From assembly GCA_017395685.1 (NCBI GenBank), contig JAFQOD010000032.1, forward strand, positions 1-64,000: a stretch of 64,000 nt of DNA. The letters run 5' to 3'. The notes below the pieces were generated by a model. It made no database searches, was not told where the DNA came from, and saw only the letters and a program-made list of their open reading frames with translations. Position 1 is the stretch's first letter. Every line of letters begins with the position of its first letter. Source of the stretch: Clostridia bacterium (lineage in GTDB: Bacteria > Bacillota > Clostridia > Christensenellales > Aristaeellaceae). This document shows positions 33,501 to 41,972 of this stretch, piece after piece. The position numbers and the translations under genes were made by a program.

Positions 33501-34922
33501 GGCAGGCAGCAGCATGCCGGGGTTCACCAGGGTGCCAAAGCTATCCACCACCTGGCCGTGAGCCAGCTTTACCGCACCGATTTCAATGATGCGGTCCTTG
33601 GCGGTATTGAGGCCGGTGGTTTCAAAATCCAATACGATGATGGGGGTATCAATGGGCAGATCCTTGTGATCCCCCTGCACAACGGAATCATCATCCGTCA
33701 GATATCCCTCCACCCCGGGGATCAGCTTGATGCCGTTTTTCTTGGCCGCGCCGAAGGCTTCAGGGAAGGCCTGGGCCACCCCATGATCGGTAACGGCAAT
33801 GGCCTCATGCCCCCATTTAGCCGCCCTTGCAATCAGATCGGAGGCGGAAGATACGGCGTCCATATTGCTCATCTGGGTATGCAGATGCAGTTCGATTCTC
33901 TTTTCCGGGGCCTTATCCTCCCGGACGGGCAGCTTGCAGGAGGACATATCCCGGGCCATCACCACCGTCTCATGGGAGAAATTATCATATTGGGTTTCCC
34001 CGCGGACAATGATGCCCATGCCGGGCTTGATAGCCTTCAATACCTTCTGCACCGCTTCCCTTTCCTCTGCGGTGATGGGTGGGGCGTCCTCCTCATCCTT
34101 TCTTCTCCGGGGACGATAGCGCAAAAAGGCCTTGCAGCGGATGGTGCTGGTATAGTCCGTCACCAGGAAGGAGAGCAGCACCATTTCGCCGCCGGCAATT
34201 TCCTTATCTTCCGTGGAAAGCACCTTGCCCTGGATCACCACCAGGCCGCTGTCATCCGTCAGTTCCTTGATGGCCACAGGGGGATCGGCAATAGCCCTGC
34301 CCTTGATACGGTTATCCTCTTCCTTGGGCTTTTCTTCCTTCTTTTCCTGGGCACGGATTTCCTCATACCGGGCGGCACGCTCCGCCGCAATGCGATCCTG
34401 ATTTTCCCGCTCCTGCTGCAATGCCCGCAGCCGCTTTTCCTCATCGCCGCAGATTTTCAGCTGCACATCCGTATCCAGCCGGAATACATCGTGAATTACC
34501 ACGGATAATTGCTCCCGGATATTCTGCTTTTCTAGATAGTGCATGGAAAATTCATCGGGCATTTCCAGCACCACCCGGCCGTTGCCCGGGGCCCAGCGCA
34601 TATCAAATTCCCAGGATGCCACTGCCGGATAATGCCGGATCAGATAATGATTGAGGGGAGCGGCATATTTATCCGGATTCTGCAGAAATTCCCTGGCCAG
34701 GGAAGGGGAGGCCACCCGCAGGGAAAATTTCATCCCCGGGAAGGCATCCGCAATGGCTTTTTTCATGACGAAAAAGCCCTTCTCTCCGATCAATACATCG
34801 GAGAGAAAGGAAAAATAGGCCTTATTTTCACTTTTTGCATAGCGCACCCGCTCAATGGCAATCTTGCCCTCCGCTTCCGGCAGGGCCCGGTAAATGGCGC
34901 GCAGCAATTCATCATATGTCAT
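30582..34922 (-). CDS. polC: DNA polymerase III alpha subunit, PolC type (1446 aa)
   Basis: PolC architecture: N-terminal domains, OB fold (about 215-310), PHP domain (IELHLHTQMSNMDAVSS) interrupted by the 3'-5' exonuclease (IIVLDFETTGLN, EIGAVKLAHG), then the polymerase domain with a Cys4 zinc site (CPKC...CPTC), catalytic Asp residues in VPDIDLNFSGEYQ and the tail QVTLFQL. It is the main replicative polymerase with built-in proofreading of low-GC Gram-positives. It is the last gene of the frr-to-polC operon and overlaps ispG by 11 bp. The length is normal. Confidence 0.98.
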   Translation of the reverse strand: MTYDELLRAIYRALPEAEGKIAIERVRYAKSENKAYFSFLSDVLIGEKGFFVMKKAIADAFPGMKFSLRVASPSLAREFLQNPDKYAAPLNHYLIRHYPAVASWEFDMRWAPGNGRVVLEMPDEFSMHYLEKQNIREQLSVVIHDVFRLDTDVQLKICGDEEKRLRALQQERENQDRIAAERAARYEEIRAQEKKEEKPKEEDNRIKGRAIADPPVAIKELTDDSGLVVIQGKVLSTEDKEIAGGEMVLLSFLVTDYTSTIRCKAFLRYRPRRRKDEEDAPPITAEEREAVQKVLKAIKPGMGIIVRGETQYDNFSHETVVMARDMSSCKLPVREDKAPEKRIELHLHTQMSNMDAVSSASDLIARAAKWGHEAIAVTDHGVAQAFPEAFGAAKKNGIKLIPGVEGYLTDDDSVVQGDHKDLPIDTPIIVLDFETTGLNTAKDRIIEIGAVKLAHGQVVDSFGTLVNPGMLLPAKIVEITHITDQMLRDAPPITEALPKLLEFMDGCPIAAHNAKFDCAVLQSELKRQGLSYDAAQLDTLTLSRKMYPELKSHKLGSVCKRLGVSLKDAHRAVNDAAATAQCLARMIDDARKKGAEQLRDLNDVSTGYTLGNSWHIVLLAASQDGMTNLNHLISEGHLNYFRRRPHIPRAVLQKFRKDIIVGSACESGELFSAMVDGASDEKLGKIARFYDYLEIQPIGNNQFLLREGRVPDEEALRDFNRRIVKLGEKLGIPVVATGDVHFLDPQDAQFRAILQAGQGYSDADHQPPLYFKTTDEMLQEFSYLGKEKAYEVVIKNPKMIADRVGKIGLFPPHPEGKTTFSPYWETAEEDIRSMTWNKAHELYGDELPEIVQKRLEKELNSIIGYGYATLYSIANKLVTKSLADGYLVGSRGSVGSSLVACMCNITEVNALPPHYRCPKCRKATFDIPKGYTIGVDLPDANCPTCGTKLIKDGFDIPFEVFLGFKGDKVPDIDLNFSGEYQPVAHKYVEELFGEGFVFRAGTIGTLAEKTAYGYVLKYLEERNLTVSDAEKERLAAGCVGVKRTTGQHPGGMVVLPKAYDICQFTAVQHPADDLESTFVTTHYDFGSMHDILVKLDILGHDDPTMMHMLEELTGVNFKDIPLDDKKVMSLFKSPEALGVKPEDIGCTTGTFGVPEFGTAFVRQMLDDTHPTTMQELIRISGLSHGTDVWLGNAKDLIDQGIAPLSQCLCTRDDIMNQLMEMGVPAKMAFDTMENVRKGKGLKPEMADAMHEHNVPQWFEDSCRKIKYMFPKGHAVAYVTMALRVAWYKVYYPQAYYCAYFTIRGDGFDASTMILPIDQLRQKLKDMYAMDQEKKTTAKDKDAITAMEMVLEMMARGYYFLPADLYKSEVTNFRPEGEKGIRVPFTALGGLGEAAAQGIVEAREIPFISVEDLKNRGKVSSAVLDLLREHGCLKDLAETNQVTLFQL

Positions 34923-35961
34923 TTAAATACTCCCTGACTGCATTGGCCATGCCCTCGCTGAGATCACCGGTGAGCTTGCCCACATGCTTGCCGCCAATAT
35001 ACAAAGCGCCGCAATCCTTGCCCCCGCACAGGGCAATATCCGCATCCCGGGCCTCCCCGGGGCCATTGACCACGCAGCCCATTACCGCCACCGTCACCGG
35101 CTTTTCCACGCCGGAAAATTCCTTTTCCAGCCGGTGGGCAATGCCCGCCACATCAATCTGAGTGCGGCCGCAGGTGGGACAGGATACGAAATGGATGCCT
35201 TTTCTCAAGCCCAGCGCTCGGAGGATGGAGAGAGCCGCCCCCGGCTCATGAACGGGATCGCCGGTAAGGGACACCCGCACCGTATTGCCGATGCCGTCCA
35301 GCAGCAGCGCACCGATGCCGATGGCGCTCTTCACCGTACCCTGGCCGGGCAGGCCGGCCTCGGTTACCCCCAAATGCAGGGGATAATCGCTCACCTGATC
35401 CATCAGCCTGTAAGCCGCCACCGTCAGCGGCACACTGCTGGCCTTTAAGGATACCACGATATCGTAAAATCCCGCGTCCTCCAGCAGACGGATATGCCGT
35501 CTGGCACTTTCCACCATGCCCTTGGCGGTGGCGCCGCCCTCTTTTTCCACAATATCCTTTTCCAGGGATCCCGCATTCACGCCGATGCGGATAGGCACAT
35601 GGTGGGCCTTGGCGCAATCCACCACTTTGCGCACCTTTTCGGCGCTGCCGATGTTGCCGGGATTGATGCGCAGCTTATGAATGCCATTTTCCATGGCAGC
35701 GATGGCCAGGGTATGATCAAAATGAATATCGGCCACCAGGGGCACCGGGCTTTGATCCACAAGCGCCCTTACCGCCCCGGCACATGCCCGGTCATACACC
35801 GATACCCGCACCAGATCGCAACCCGCCTGGGCCAGACGATGAATCTGCTCCAGGGTGGATTGCACATCCCGGGTATCTGTATTGGTCATGGATTGAATGG
35901 ATACCGGGCTGTCGCCGCCGATCAGCACATTCCCGGCTTTTACCTGTCGTTTCGCGCCCAT
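34912..35961 (-). CDS. ispG: 4-hydroxy-3-methylbut-2-en-1-yl diphosphate synthase IspG (349 aa)
   Basis: An N-terminal TIM barrel (VSIQSMTNTDTRDVQSTLEQ, ADIHFD, LRINPGNIG) and a C-terminal Fe4S4 domain with Cys in SCPTCGRTQ and MGCVVNGPGEA. It makes HMBDP from MEcPP in the non-mevalonate pathway, complementing dxr in the same operon. Short two-domain bacterial form. Its stop overlaps the polC start by 11 bp, so the two are translationally coupled. Confidence 0.97.
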   Translation of the reverse strand: MGAKRQVKAGNVLIGGDSPVSIQSMTNTDTRDVQSTLEQIHRLAQAGCDLVRVSVYDRACAGAVRALVDQSPVPLVADIHFDHTLAIAAMENGIHKLRINPGNIGSAEKVRKVVDCAKAHHVPIRIGVNAGSLEKDIVEKEGGATAKGMVESARRHIRLLEDAGFYDIVVSLKASSVPLTVAAYRLMDQVSDYPLHLGVTEAGLPGQGTVKSAIGIGALLLDGIGNTVRVSLTGDPVHEPGAALSILRALGLRKGIHFVSCPTCGRTQIDVAGIAHRLEKEFSGVEKPVTVAVMGCVVNGPGEARDADIALCGGKDCGALYIGGKHVGKLTGDLSEGMANAVREYLNDI

Positions 35962-35988
35962 GAAGTGTTCCCATCCTTTGCAATGGAT

Positions 35989-37080
35989 TTATCGAAAAAT
36001 TTTGAAAATATCCTTAAAGGTCATAACCACCATCAGCCCGATGAGCAGCATGTAACCGCCCATATGCACATAAGCCTCCACCTTCTGGGGAACCGGCTTT
36101 CTGCGGATGCCCTCAATGGCCAGAAAAATAATCCGGCTGCCATCCAGGCCGGGAATGGGAATCAGATTGAACAGCCCCAGATTGACGGAAATCATCACCA
36201 GCAATTCCAGATATACCGTCCATCCGTTGGCCTTGGTTTCCTCGGCAATCAATTGCACAATGCCTACCGGGCCAGAGGATTCAGAAAAGCCCTCCCCGGT
36301 GGTGATCATCTTGCCCAGGCCCTCCAGAATGGCGCCGCCGGCCCGCACACAATACTGAAAGCCCAGGGCGCCTGCCCGGAAAATGCTGACAGGCACATAT
36401 TCCATGGAATATTCCGCCCCCAGGATCACGCCCATCAGCGGCCGCTTTTCCGCTTCATCATAGAGGGGAATAACGGACAGATTCAATTCCTTTGCATTGC
36501 GGAAGATGGTCAGGCTGAGGGGATCATCCCCCTCCTTGTAGGCGGCAATCAAAGGCTGCACCGCCAGATTGCCATCTGCCGTCAGGCCCTTAGCCTCCAC
36601 ACCATTTACTGCAAGCACCCGGTCGCCGGGCAGAATGCCTGCCTGGGCCGCAGGGCTGCCCTCGGTTACCTCCTGGATCACCGCATAGCCGTAATCGATG
36701 ATGGGCTCCCCCATCACCGCATACAGGCCGATGGCCACCACCAGGGCCAGCACAAAATTCATTACAGGGCCCATCACGATGGTAAGCATCCGCTTCCATA
36801 CCTTGTGATTGGCGATATTCCGGGGATCATTCTTATCCTTTTCCTGGGTATCATCCTCCCCATAGAAGGCACAATAGCCCCCGGCAGGGATCAGCCGCAG
36901 AAAAAACACCGTATCATATTTTTTGCTCTTCCAGGAAAAAATCTTTTTCCCGAAGCCGATGGCAAACTCCTTCACAGGAATGCCGGTGAACCGGGCCGCC
37001 ATAAAATGGCCCAGTTCATGAATGGTGACCATCACACCCAAGAGAAAAATAGCAGCGATCACATAAAAAACAGTATCCAT
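35989..37080 (-). CDS. rseP: RIP-type membrane zinc metalloprotease RseP (363 aa)
   Basis: The zinc motif HELGH is in the first membrane helix (VTIHELGHFMAARFTG), followed by a PDZ domain (GSPAAQAGILPGDRVLAVNG) and the second active-site motif NLIPIPGLDG, with four helices in all. It cleaves substrates inside the membrane, for example anti-sigma factors or signal-peptide remnants. Its place between dxr and ispG is the standard Clostridia order. Confidence 0.96.
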   Translation of the reverse strand: MDTVFYVIAAIFLLGVMVTIHELGHFMAARFTGIPVKEFAIGFGKKIFSWKSKKYDTVFFLRLIPAGGYCAFYGEDDTQEKDKNDPRNIANHKVWKRMLTIVMGPVMNFVLALVVAIGLYAVMGEPIIDYGYAVIQEVTEGSPAAQAGILPGDRVLAVNGVEAKGLTADGNLAVQPLIAAYKEGDDPLSLTIFRNAKELNLSVIPLYDEAEKRPLMGVILGAEYSMEYVPVSIFRAGALGFQYCVRAGGAILEGLGKMITTGEGFSESSGPVGIVQLIAEETKANGWTVYLELLVMISVNLGLFNLIPIPGLDGSRIIFLAIEGIRRKPVPQKVEAYVHMGGYMLLIGLMVVMTFKDIFKIFR

Positions 37081-37110
37081 TTACGAAAATTTCCTCCGAT
37101 ATTCCTTCAA

Positions 37111-38256
37111 TCAGCCCTGCATCAATTGCCAGGCAGCTTCCCGGGCCAGGGCATCCGCCCCTTCAATATCCGCAAGATTCCGGGCCGGCAGATGGCCCCA
37201 GCGCTGCAGCGCCCCATCCACCACATCATAGATGCGGCCAAAGGGGATTTTTTCCTGCAGGAAGGCGCCGGCCGCCTCCTCATTGGCGGCATTGAGCACA
37301 CAGGCCGCTGCCCCCCCCGCTGCGAGCGCCTCATAGGCCAGGCGGATGGAGGGGAATTTTTCCATATCCGGTGCCTCAAAGGTCAGGCTGCCCAGGGCGA
37401 ACAGATCCAATTCCCGGGTGCCTGTGAAAAGCCGCTCCGGATAGCTCATGGCATAGAGAATGGGCACCTTCATATCCGGATTGCCCATCTGGGCGATCAC
37501 CGCCCCATCAGCAAACTGTACGGCGGAATGAATGATGCTCTGGGGATGCACCACCACCTGAATCTGGGAGGGAGCAGCATCAAAAAGCCATTTGGCCTCG
37601 ATAATCTCCAGGGCTTTATTGAACATGGAGGCGGAATCCACAGTGATCTTGGCCCCCATATTCCAGGTGGGATGGCCCAGGGCCTGGGGGACGGTGGCAT
37701 GCCTCATCCGTTCCCTGTCCCAGGTGCGGAAAGGGCCGCCGGATGCGGTGAGCAGAATTTTTTCATACCGATTGGGGCCTGCCCCCTGCAGGCACTGGAA
37801 AATGGCGCTGTGCTCACTATCCACAGGCAGGAGCGTGGGGCCGTTTTCATCCGTTCTGCACAGATTCATCACCATTTCGCCGCCGGAAACCAGCGTTTCC
37901 TTATTGGCCAGCAGCACCCTTTTTCCTGCCTCCCGGGCAGCCACCACGGCCTTCAGGCCGGCAACGCCCACCACGGCAGCCAGCACATCCTGGCCTTCCG
38001 CTTCCCGGGCCACCTTCTCCAGGGCATCGGCGCCGAAATAAAACTGGCAGAAGGAAAGATCGGCAGGGATCTGTGCTTCCTCCCCCGTCAGCGCCGCCAT
38101 TTTGGGGCGAAACAGACGAACCTGTTCAAATAAAAGCGCCGCATTCCTGTGTGCGGTCAGGGCCGTCACAAAAAAGCGGTCGGGATGCAGTGATATAACC
38201 TCTATGGCTTGTTTTCCAATGGAGCCTGTGCTGCCCAAAATTGCAATGCCGCGCAT
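37111..38256 (-). CDS. dxr: 1-deoxy-D-xylulose 5-phosphate reductoisomerase (381 aa)
   Basis: The NADPH loop GSTGSIGKQAIEVI, substrate region LLPVDSEHSAIFQCL, the flexible loop TASGGPFRTW and the motif GAKITVDSASMFNKALE are all intact. It commits DXP to the MEP isoprenoid pathway by making MEP, feeding undecaprenyl and quinone synthesis (ispG and uppS in the same operon). Normal length; 30 bp upstream of rseP. Confidence 0.97.
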   Translation of the reverse strand: MRGIAILGSTGSIGKQAIEVISLHPDRFFVTALTAHRNAALLFEQVRLFRPKMAALTGEEAQIPADLSFCQFYFGADALEKVAREAEGQDVLAAVVGVAGLKAVVAAREAGKRVLLANKETLVSGGEMVMNLCRTDENGPTLLPVDSEHSAIFQCLQGAGPNRYEKILLTASGGPFRTWDRERMRHATVPQALGHPTWNMGAKITVDSASMFNKALEIIEAKWLFDAAPSQIQVVVHPQSIIHSAVQFADGAVIAQMGNPDMKVPILYAMSYPERLFTGTRELDLFALGSLTFEAPDMEKFPSIRLAYEALAAGGAAACVLNAANEEAAGAFLQEKIPFGRIYDVVDGALQRWGHLPARNLADIEGADALAREAAWQLMQG

Positions 38257-38308
38257 GCCTTTTCAGCCGTCCTCCTTAAATAAAAGGGCCCCTGCCCGCC
38301 CCGGCGGC

Positions 38309-39130
38309 TTATGCCGCCGGAAGGGTGAAGGGATTGAGATTCAGATATACATACATGATCACCGTGGCCCAGAATACGCTGTCCAGCCGATCCATTACGC
38401 CGCCGTGACCAGGAAAAATGGTGCCATAGTCCTTCACGCCGCAATGGCGCTTCACCAGGGATGCAAACAGATCGCCCACCTGGCCGGCCAGGCCGCCCAG
38501 CAGCCCCAGCACCAGGAAATGCCAGAAGGCAGGCATAGGCGCAAAGATAGAAAATACCGCCCACAGAATCACGCCGAATACCATGCTGCCAATCAGGCCA
38601 GCACCGGCGCCTTCCACGGATTTATTGGGGCTGACCGCAGGGCACAGTTTCCTCACCCCGAACCGGCTGCCGATAAAATAGGCCGCCGTATCCCCAGCCA
38701 GTGGCACGCCGAAGGCCATCAGGGTCAAAAGCAGCTGATTGGCCCGGCCGGGGGCATTCTGCAGCCCCACCATGCACATTCCCGGCAGCAGCACGCAGAT
38801 CAGGGGCAGGCAGGATACGCAGATATCCTCCAGCCTGGGCTCCGACCGGAACATGATCATGGCGGCAATCAGCATGCAGGCCCCTGCCAGCAGGGGAATG
38901 AGGGTACCCACGCTGCCCACCAGGAAAAAGAGGGGAATGCACAGCGCCATACAGATCCAGCTGGGCCACTGCACAGGCCTGTGCCCCGCCTGGCCCAGGG
39001 CACGGTACATTTCATACATAGCCAGTGCCAGAAACAGCATGAACACCACTGAAAACACCAAGCCACCCAAAGAAAGCACAAGGGCCAGAAAGGCGGTCAG
39101 GCAAGCGCCTGTAATAATTCTTTTCATCAT
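38309..39130 (-). CDS. cdsA: Phosphatidate cytidylyltransferase CdsA (273 aa)
   Basis: A multi-spanning protein with the C-terminal CDP-diglyceride synthase signature: SPNKSVEGAGAG, then VKRHCGVKDYGTIFPGHGG and VMDRLDS. It makes CDP-diacylglycerol, the branch point for phospholipids. It overlaps the uppS stop by 4 bp (ATGA), so translation is coupled. Confidence 0.96.
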   Translation of the reverse strand: MMKRIITGACLTAFLALVLSLGGLVFSVVFMLFLALAMYEMYRALGQAGHRPVQWPSWICMALCIPLFFLVGSVGTLIPLLAGACMLIAAMIMFRSEPRLEDICVSCLPLICVLLPGMCMVGLQNAPGRANQLLLTLMAFGVPLAGDTAAYFIGSRFGVRKLCPAVSPNKSVEGAGAGLIGSMVFGVILWAVFSIFAPMPAFWHFLVLGLLGGLAGQVGDLFASLVKRHCGVKDYGTIFPGHGGVMDRLDSVFWATVIMYVYLNLNPFTLPAA

Positions 39131-39840
39131 TTGGTGCGTCCTCCAAATCGCCTGTCACGGTGCCGGAATGCATCCAGCGCCTGATGATAGGCCGCCAGAT
39201 CGAAATCAGGCCATAGCACAGAGGGAAAATCAAATTCTGCATATGCGCATTGGAATAACAAAAAATTGCTCAACCGCATTTCACCGCTGGTGCGGATCAT
39301 CAGATCCACATCCGGCAGGCCCTGTGTATATAAATGCCGGGCCAGCATATTTTCATCGATTTCATCGGGGGTGATTTCACCCCGCTGGGCCATCAGCGCC
39401 AAATGGCGGGCAGCCATGGCCAATTCCGCCCGGCCGCCGTAATTGATGGCAATATTCAGCTTCAATCCGGTATTCTTTTCCGTGCGCTGCTCCGCACGGA
39501 TCACCGCCTCCCGCTGACGGGGGGGCAGCCCATCCTTATCCCCCAGGATCCGGATGCATACATTCTTTTCATCCAATTCATCAATTTCGGAAGAGAAAAA
39601 TTCCAGCAGCAGCGCCATCAGCGCCTCTACTTCCGTCTTTTCCCGCTTCCAGTTTTCGGTGGAAAATGCATATAACGATAAAGCCTCGATCCCCAGATCG
39701 CTGCTTTCCCGAATGATGCTGCGCAGGGCCTCCACGCCCTTTCTTTGGCCCAGGGCCACCTGCAGCTTATGCTGTTTGGCCCAGCGGCCGTTGCCATCCA
39801 TGATGATGGCCACATGCCGGGGCAATGCGCGCTCTGTCAT
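39127..39840 (-). CDS. uppS: Isoprenyl transferase / undecaprenyl diphosphate synthase (237 aa)
   Basis: The catalytic loop HVAIIMDGNGRWAK, then AFSTENWKR, the loop INYGGRAEL and the Arg/Ser/Glu block DLMIRTSGEMRLSNFLLFQ are typical of cis-prenyltransferases. It builds the C55 lipid carrier for peptidoglycan. The start ATG 39840 overlaps the upstream small gene's stop by 4 bp. Neighbours supply its isoprenoid precursors (dxr, ispG). Confidence 0.97.
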   Translation of the reverse strand: MTERALPRHVAIIMDGNGRWAKQHKLQVALGQRKGVEALRSIIRESSDLGIEALSLYAFSTENWKREKTEVEALMALLLEFFSSEIDELDEKNVCIRILGDKDGLPPRQREAVIRAEQRTEKNTGLKLNIAINYGGRAELAMAARHLALMAQRGEITPDEIDENMLARHLYTQGLPDVDLMIRTSGEMRLSNFLLFQCAYAEFDFPSVLWPDFDLAAYHQALDAFRHRDRRFGGRTK

Positions 39841-40046
39841 GCTTCCTCTTTTTCCTTGGGCGCCTGATCCATAAACCGCGCCGCAATCCATTCATTCCCC
39901 CGGCAGGCGATGATGCGCAGGGTGCCATCCACCCTGGCCTGCCCGGGGCGGGCAGGCGCAGCGGTGATATGCACACAGGGCTTTTCATCCCCGGCTTCCA
40001 GGCTTTGGAGCGCCTCCTCCAGGGGACGGCCCAGCCATTTTTGCAT
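39837..40046 (-). CDS. Small conserved-position protein of unknown function (69 aa)
   Basis: It is locked between frr and uppS by stop/start overlaps (1 bp and 4 bp), so it is surely translated. The first part (WLGRPLEEALQSLEAG) resembles the start of a PASTA repeat; the rest forms a short beta pattern (TLRIIACRGNEWIAARF) and a charged tail. Too short for an enzyme, with no membrane segment. A cytosolic accessory to the operon is all that can be said. Confidence 0.7.
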   Translation of the reverse strand: MQKWLGRPLEEALQSLEAGDEKPCVHITAAPARPGQARVDGTLRIIACRGNEWIAARFMDQAPKEKEEA

Positions 40047-40603
40047 CAGACTTCCATGATCTCCTTTTCCTTTTCGGCGGCGATCTTATCCACTTCCTTG
40101 ATCTGGGCGTCGGTCAGCTTCTGCAGTTCATCCTCGGCCTTACGCTGATCATCTTCGGTGATCTGGGAATCCTTCTTCAGCTTCTTGATCTGTTCCATGG
40201 CGTCACGGCGGGTATTGCGGATGGCCACCTTGGCTTCTTCCGCGCCCTTGCGGACCACCTTGGTCAGCTCCTTGCGGCGTTCGGCATTCAGTTCCGGCAC
40301 CACCAGGCGAATCAGCTTGCCATCATTGGAGGGGTTCATGCCCAGATCGCTCTTCTGGATGGCCTTTTCCACCAGGGGAATGGCCTTGGGATCCCACAGG
40401 GAGATGGTCAGCAGCCGGGGTTCAGGGCTGTTGATATTGCCCATCTGCTTGAGGGGAGTGGCAGTGCCGTAGTAATCCACCATGATGCGATCCAGGATCT
40501 GGGGATTGGCGCGGCCGGCACGCAGGGACAGCATATCGCGCTGGAAAAATTCACGGGTCTTTTCCATCTTTTCCTTGGCGGTTTTGTTAACGGGACGATA
40601 CAT
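40046..40603 (-). CDS. frr: Ribosome recycling factor (185 aa)
   Basis: A full RRF with helical coiled coil and the conserved core SLRAGRANPQILDRIMVDYYG, DLGMNPSNDGKLIRLVVP and RKELTKVVRKGAEEAKVAIRN. With EF-G it splits the post-termination ribosome. It is the first gene of the long operon; pyrH and tsf, which usually precede it, are absent. GGAGG precedes the ATG. Confidence 0.98.
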   Translation of the reverse strand: MYRPVNKTAKEKMEKTREFFQRDMLSLRAGRANPQILDRIMVDYYGTATPLKQMGNINSPEPRLLTISLWDPKAIPLVEKAIQKSDLGMNPSNDGKLIRLVVPELNAERRKELTKVVRKGAEEAKVAIRNTRRDAMEQIKKLKKDSQITEDDQRKAEDELQKLTDAQIKEVDKIAAEKEKEIMEV

Positions 40604-40637
40604 ACTTTTTTCCTCCGTTCATGCAATCTTTTCCTTT

Positions 40638-40666
40638 ATTTTACCCTGTTTTTGGGGAATAGGCAA
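40638..40666 (-). promoter_or_regulatory. Promoter of the frr-polC operon
   Basis: On the minus strand TTGCCT (40666-40661), a 17-bp spacer and TAAAAT (40643-40638), about 35 bp before frr. It would drive the eight-gene run down to polC. Confidence 0.6.
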
Positions 40667-40703
40667 GCAAAAATTATCCAGCTTCCGAGGGGAGAAATCC
40701 ATC

Positions 40704-41885
40704 TTATTTTTCTTCATGCTGCGCAAAATAATCCCGGTCAAAATGTACCACGCAGCGGTATCGGGCGTCCAGCGTCCGGGCATGGGCATTGATGCCGTCC
40801 CGGATGGCGGCCACTTCCCGGGCTTGGGTGGGCAGCACCACATCAAATACCAGATTGATATTCTTATCCCCCGGCACCCGCCTGAAATCATGCAGATGCA
40901 GGGGCGGATTGAGGCCCGCCAGATATTCTGCCATCTGGGCCCGGGCGATTTCGGTTTTTTCATCATGGGTGAGAATGGGATCCATGTGAATGCAGATGGG
41001 AATATTCAGTTCCCGGGAAATTTCCCTTTCCGCCTGGTCAATCACCTCATGAATGGCGACAAAATCGCTGTCCGCCGATACCTCCGCATGGACGGAGGCA
41101 ATGGATCTGCCGGGGCCGTAATCATGCAGCACCAGATCATGCACCCCCAGAATGCCGGGATAGCCCATCAGCATTTCCACGATCCGGCCGCCCAGCTGCT
41201 GATTGGGCTTGCCGCCCAGCAGCCGGTCCACCGTATTTTTCAGCACATCCCAGGCCGCCTTCAGCACCAGCAGCGATACCAGCACGCCCACATATCCATC
41301 CAGGGCCCAGCCAAACAGCATGGAAAGTACCGCCGATACCGCCACCGCCCCAGTGGCAATGGCATCGCTGAGGCTGTCCTTGGAGGCGGCCAGCAGCGTC
41401 ATATTATCCGTTTTTTTGCCCAGAATGCGGTAAAACCGGGCCATCCACAGCTTCACCAGGCTGCCTGCGGCAAGCAGGCCCACCGTCAGCCAGGAAAAAG
41501 CGGTTTCGCCGGGAGAGAAAATGCTCTTCACCCCGGAAAGCAGCAGCTCCATGCCGAAAAAGGCAATCAGCACCCCCACCGCCAGGGCACCCAGATATTC
41601 AATACGCCCGTGACCGAAGGGATGATCCTCGTCATCCGGCTTCTGGGCCATCCGCACCGCAATCAGCGCCATCAGGCTGCCCCCCGCGTCGGAAAGATTA
41701 TTCACCCCATCCGCCACAATGGCCACGGATCCTGTAAGAACACCCAGCAGGATTTTTCCTGCGGTCAGCAGCAGATTCAGCACCATTCCCGTAATGGAGC
41801 CCAGGGTGCCATAAGCCTGACGCACCCGCTGATCGCCGGTATTTTCCGGATATTGAATTGTTTTTTTGATCAGCCAGCCCGTCAT
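40704..41885 (-). CDS. Cation diffusion facilitator family transporter (393 aa)
   Basis: Six membrane helices with the CDF metal-site pairs VADGVNNLSDAGGS and DEDHPFGHGRIEYLG in the first half, DSLSDAIATGAVA in helix 5, and a long cytosolic C-terminal domain. It exports divalent metal (Zn, Mn or Fe) in exchange for protons. The C-terminal extension (about 100 residues beyond residue 290, with HMDPILTHDE) is longer than in classic CDFs and could bind metal. The exact metal cannot be told. Confidence 0.93.
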   Translation of the reverse strand: MTGWLIKKTIQYPENTGDQRVRQAYGTLGSITGMVLNLLLTAGKILLGVLTGSVAIVADGVNNLSDAGGSLMALIAVRMAQKPDDEDHPFGHGRIEYLGALAVGVLIAFFGMELLLSGVKSIFSPGETAFSWLTVGLLAAGSLVKLWMARFYRILGKKTDNMTLLAASKDSLSDAIATGAVAVSAVLSMLFGWALDGYVGVLVSLLVLKAAWDVLKNTVDRLLGGKPNQQLGGRIVEMLMGYPGILGVHDLVLHDYGPGRSIASVHAEVSADSDFVAIHEVIDQAEREISRELNIPICIHMDPILTHDEKTEIARAQMAEYLAGLNPPLHLHDFRRVPGDKNINLVFDVVLPTQAREVAAIRDGINAHARTLDARYRCVVHFDRDYFAQHEEK

Positions 41886-41972
41886 ATTCCTTCCTCCACA
41901 CAGCCATATGCTTCATCCGTTTTTTATCCTATGCGCCGGACGGAAAAATCATCCTTTCCGGCACGTTGGGCA

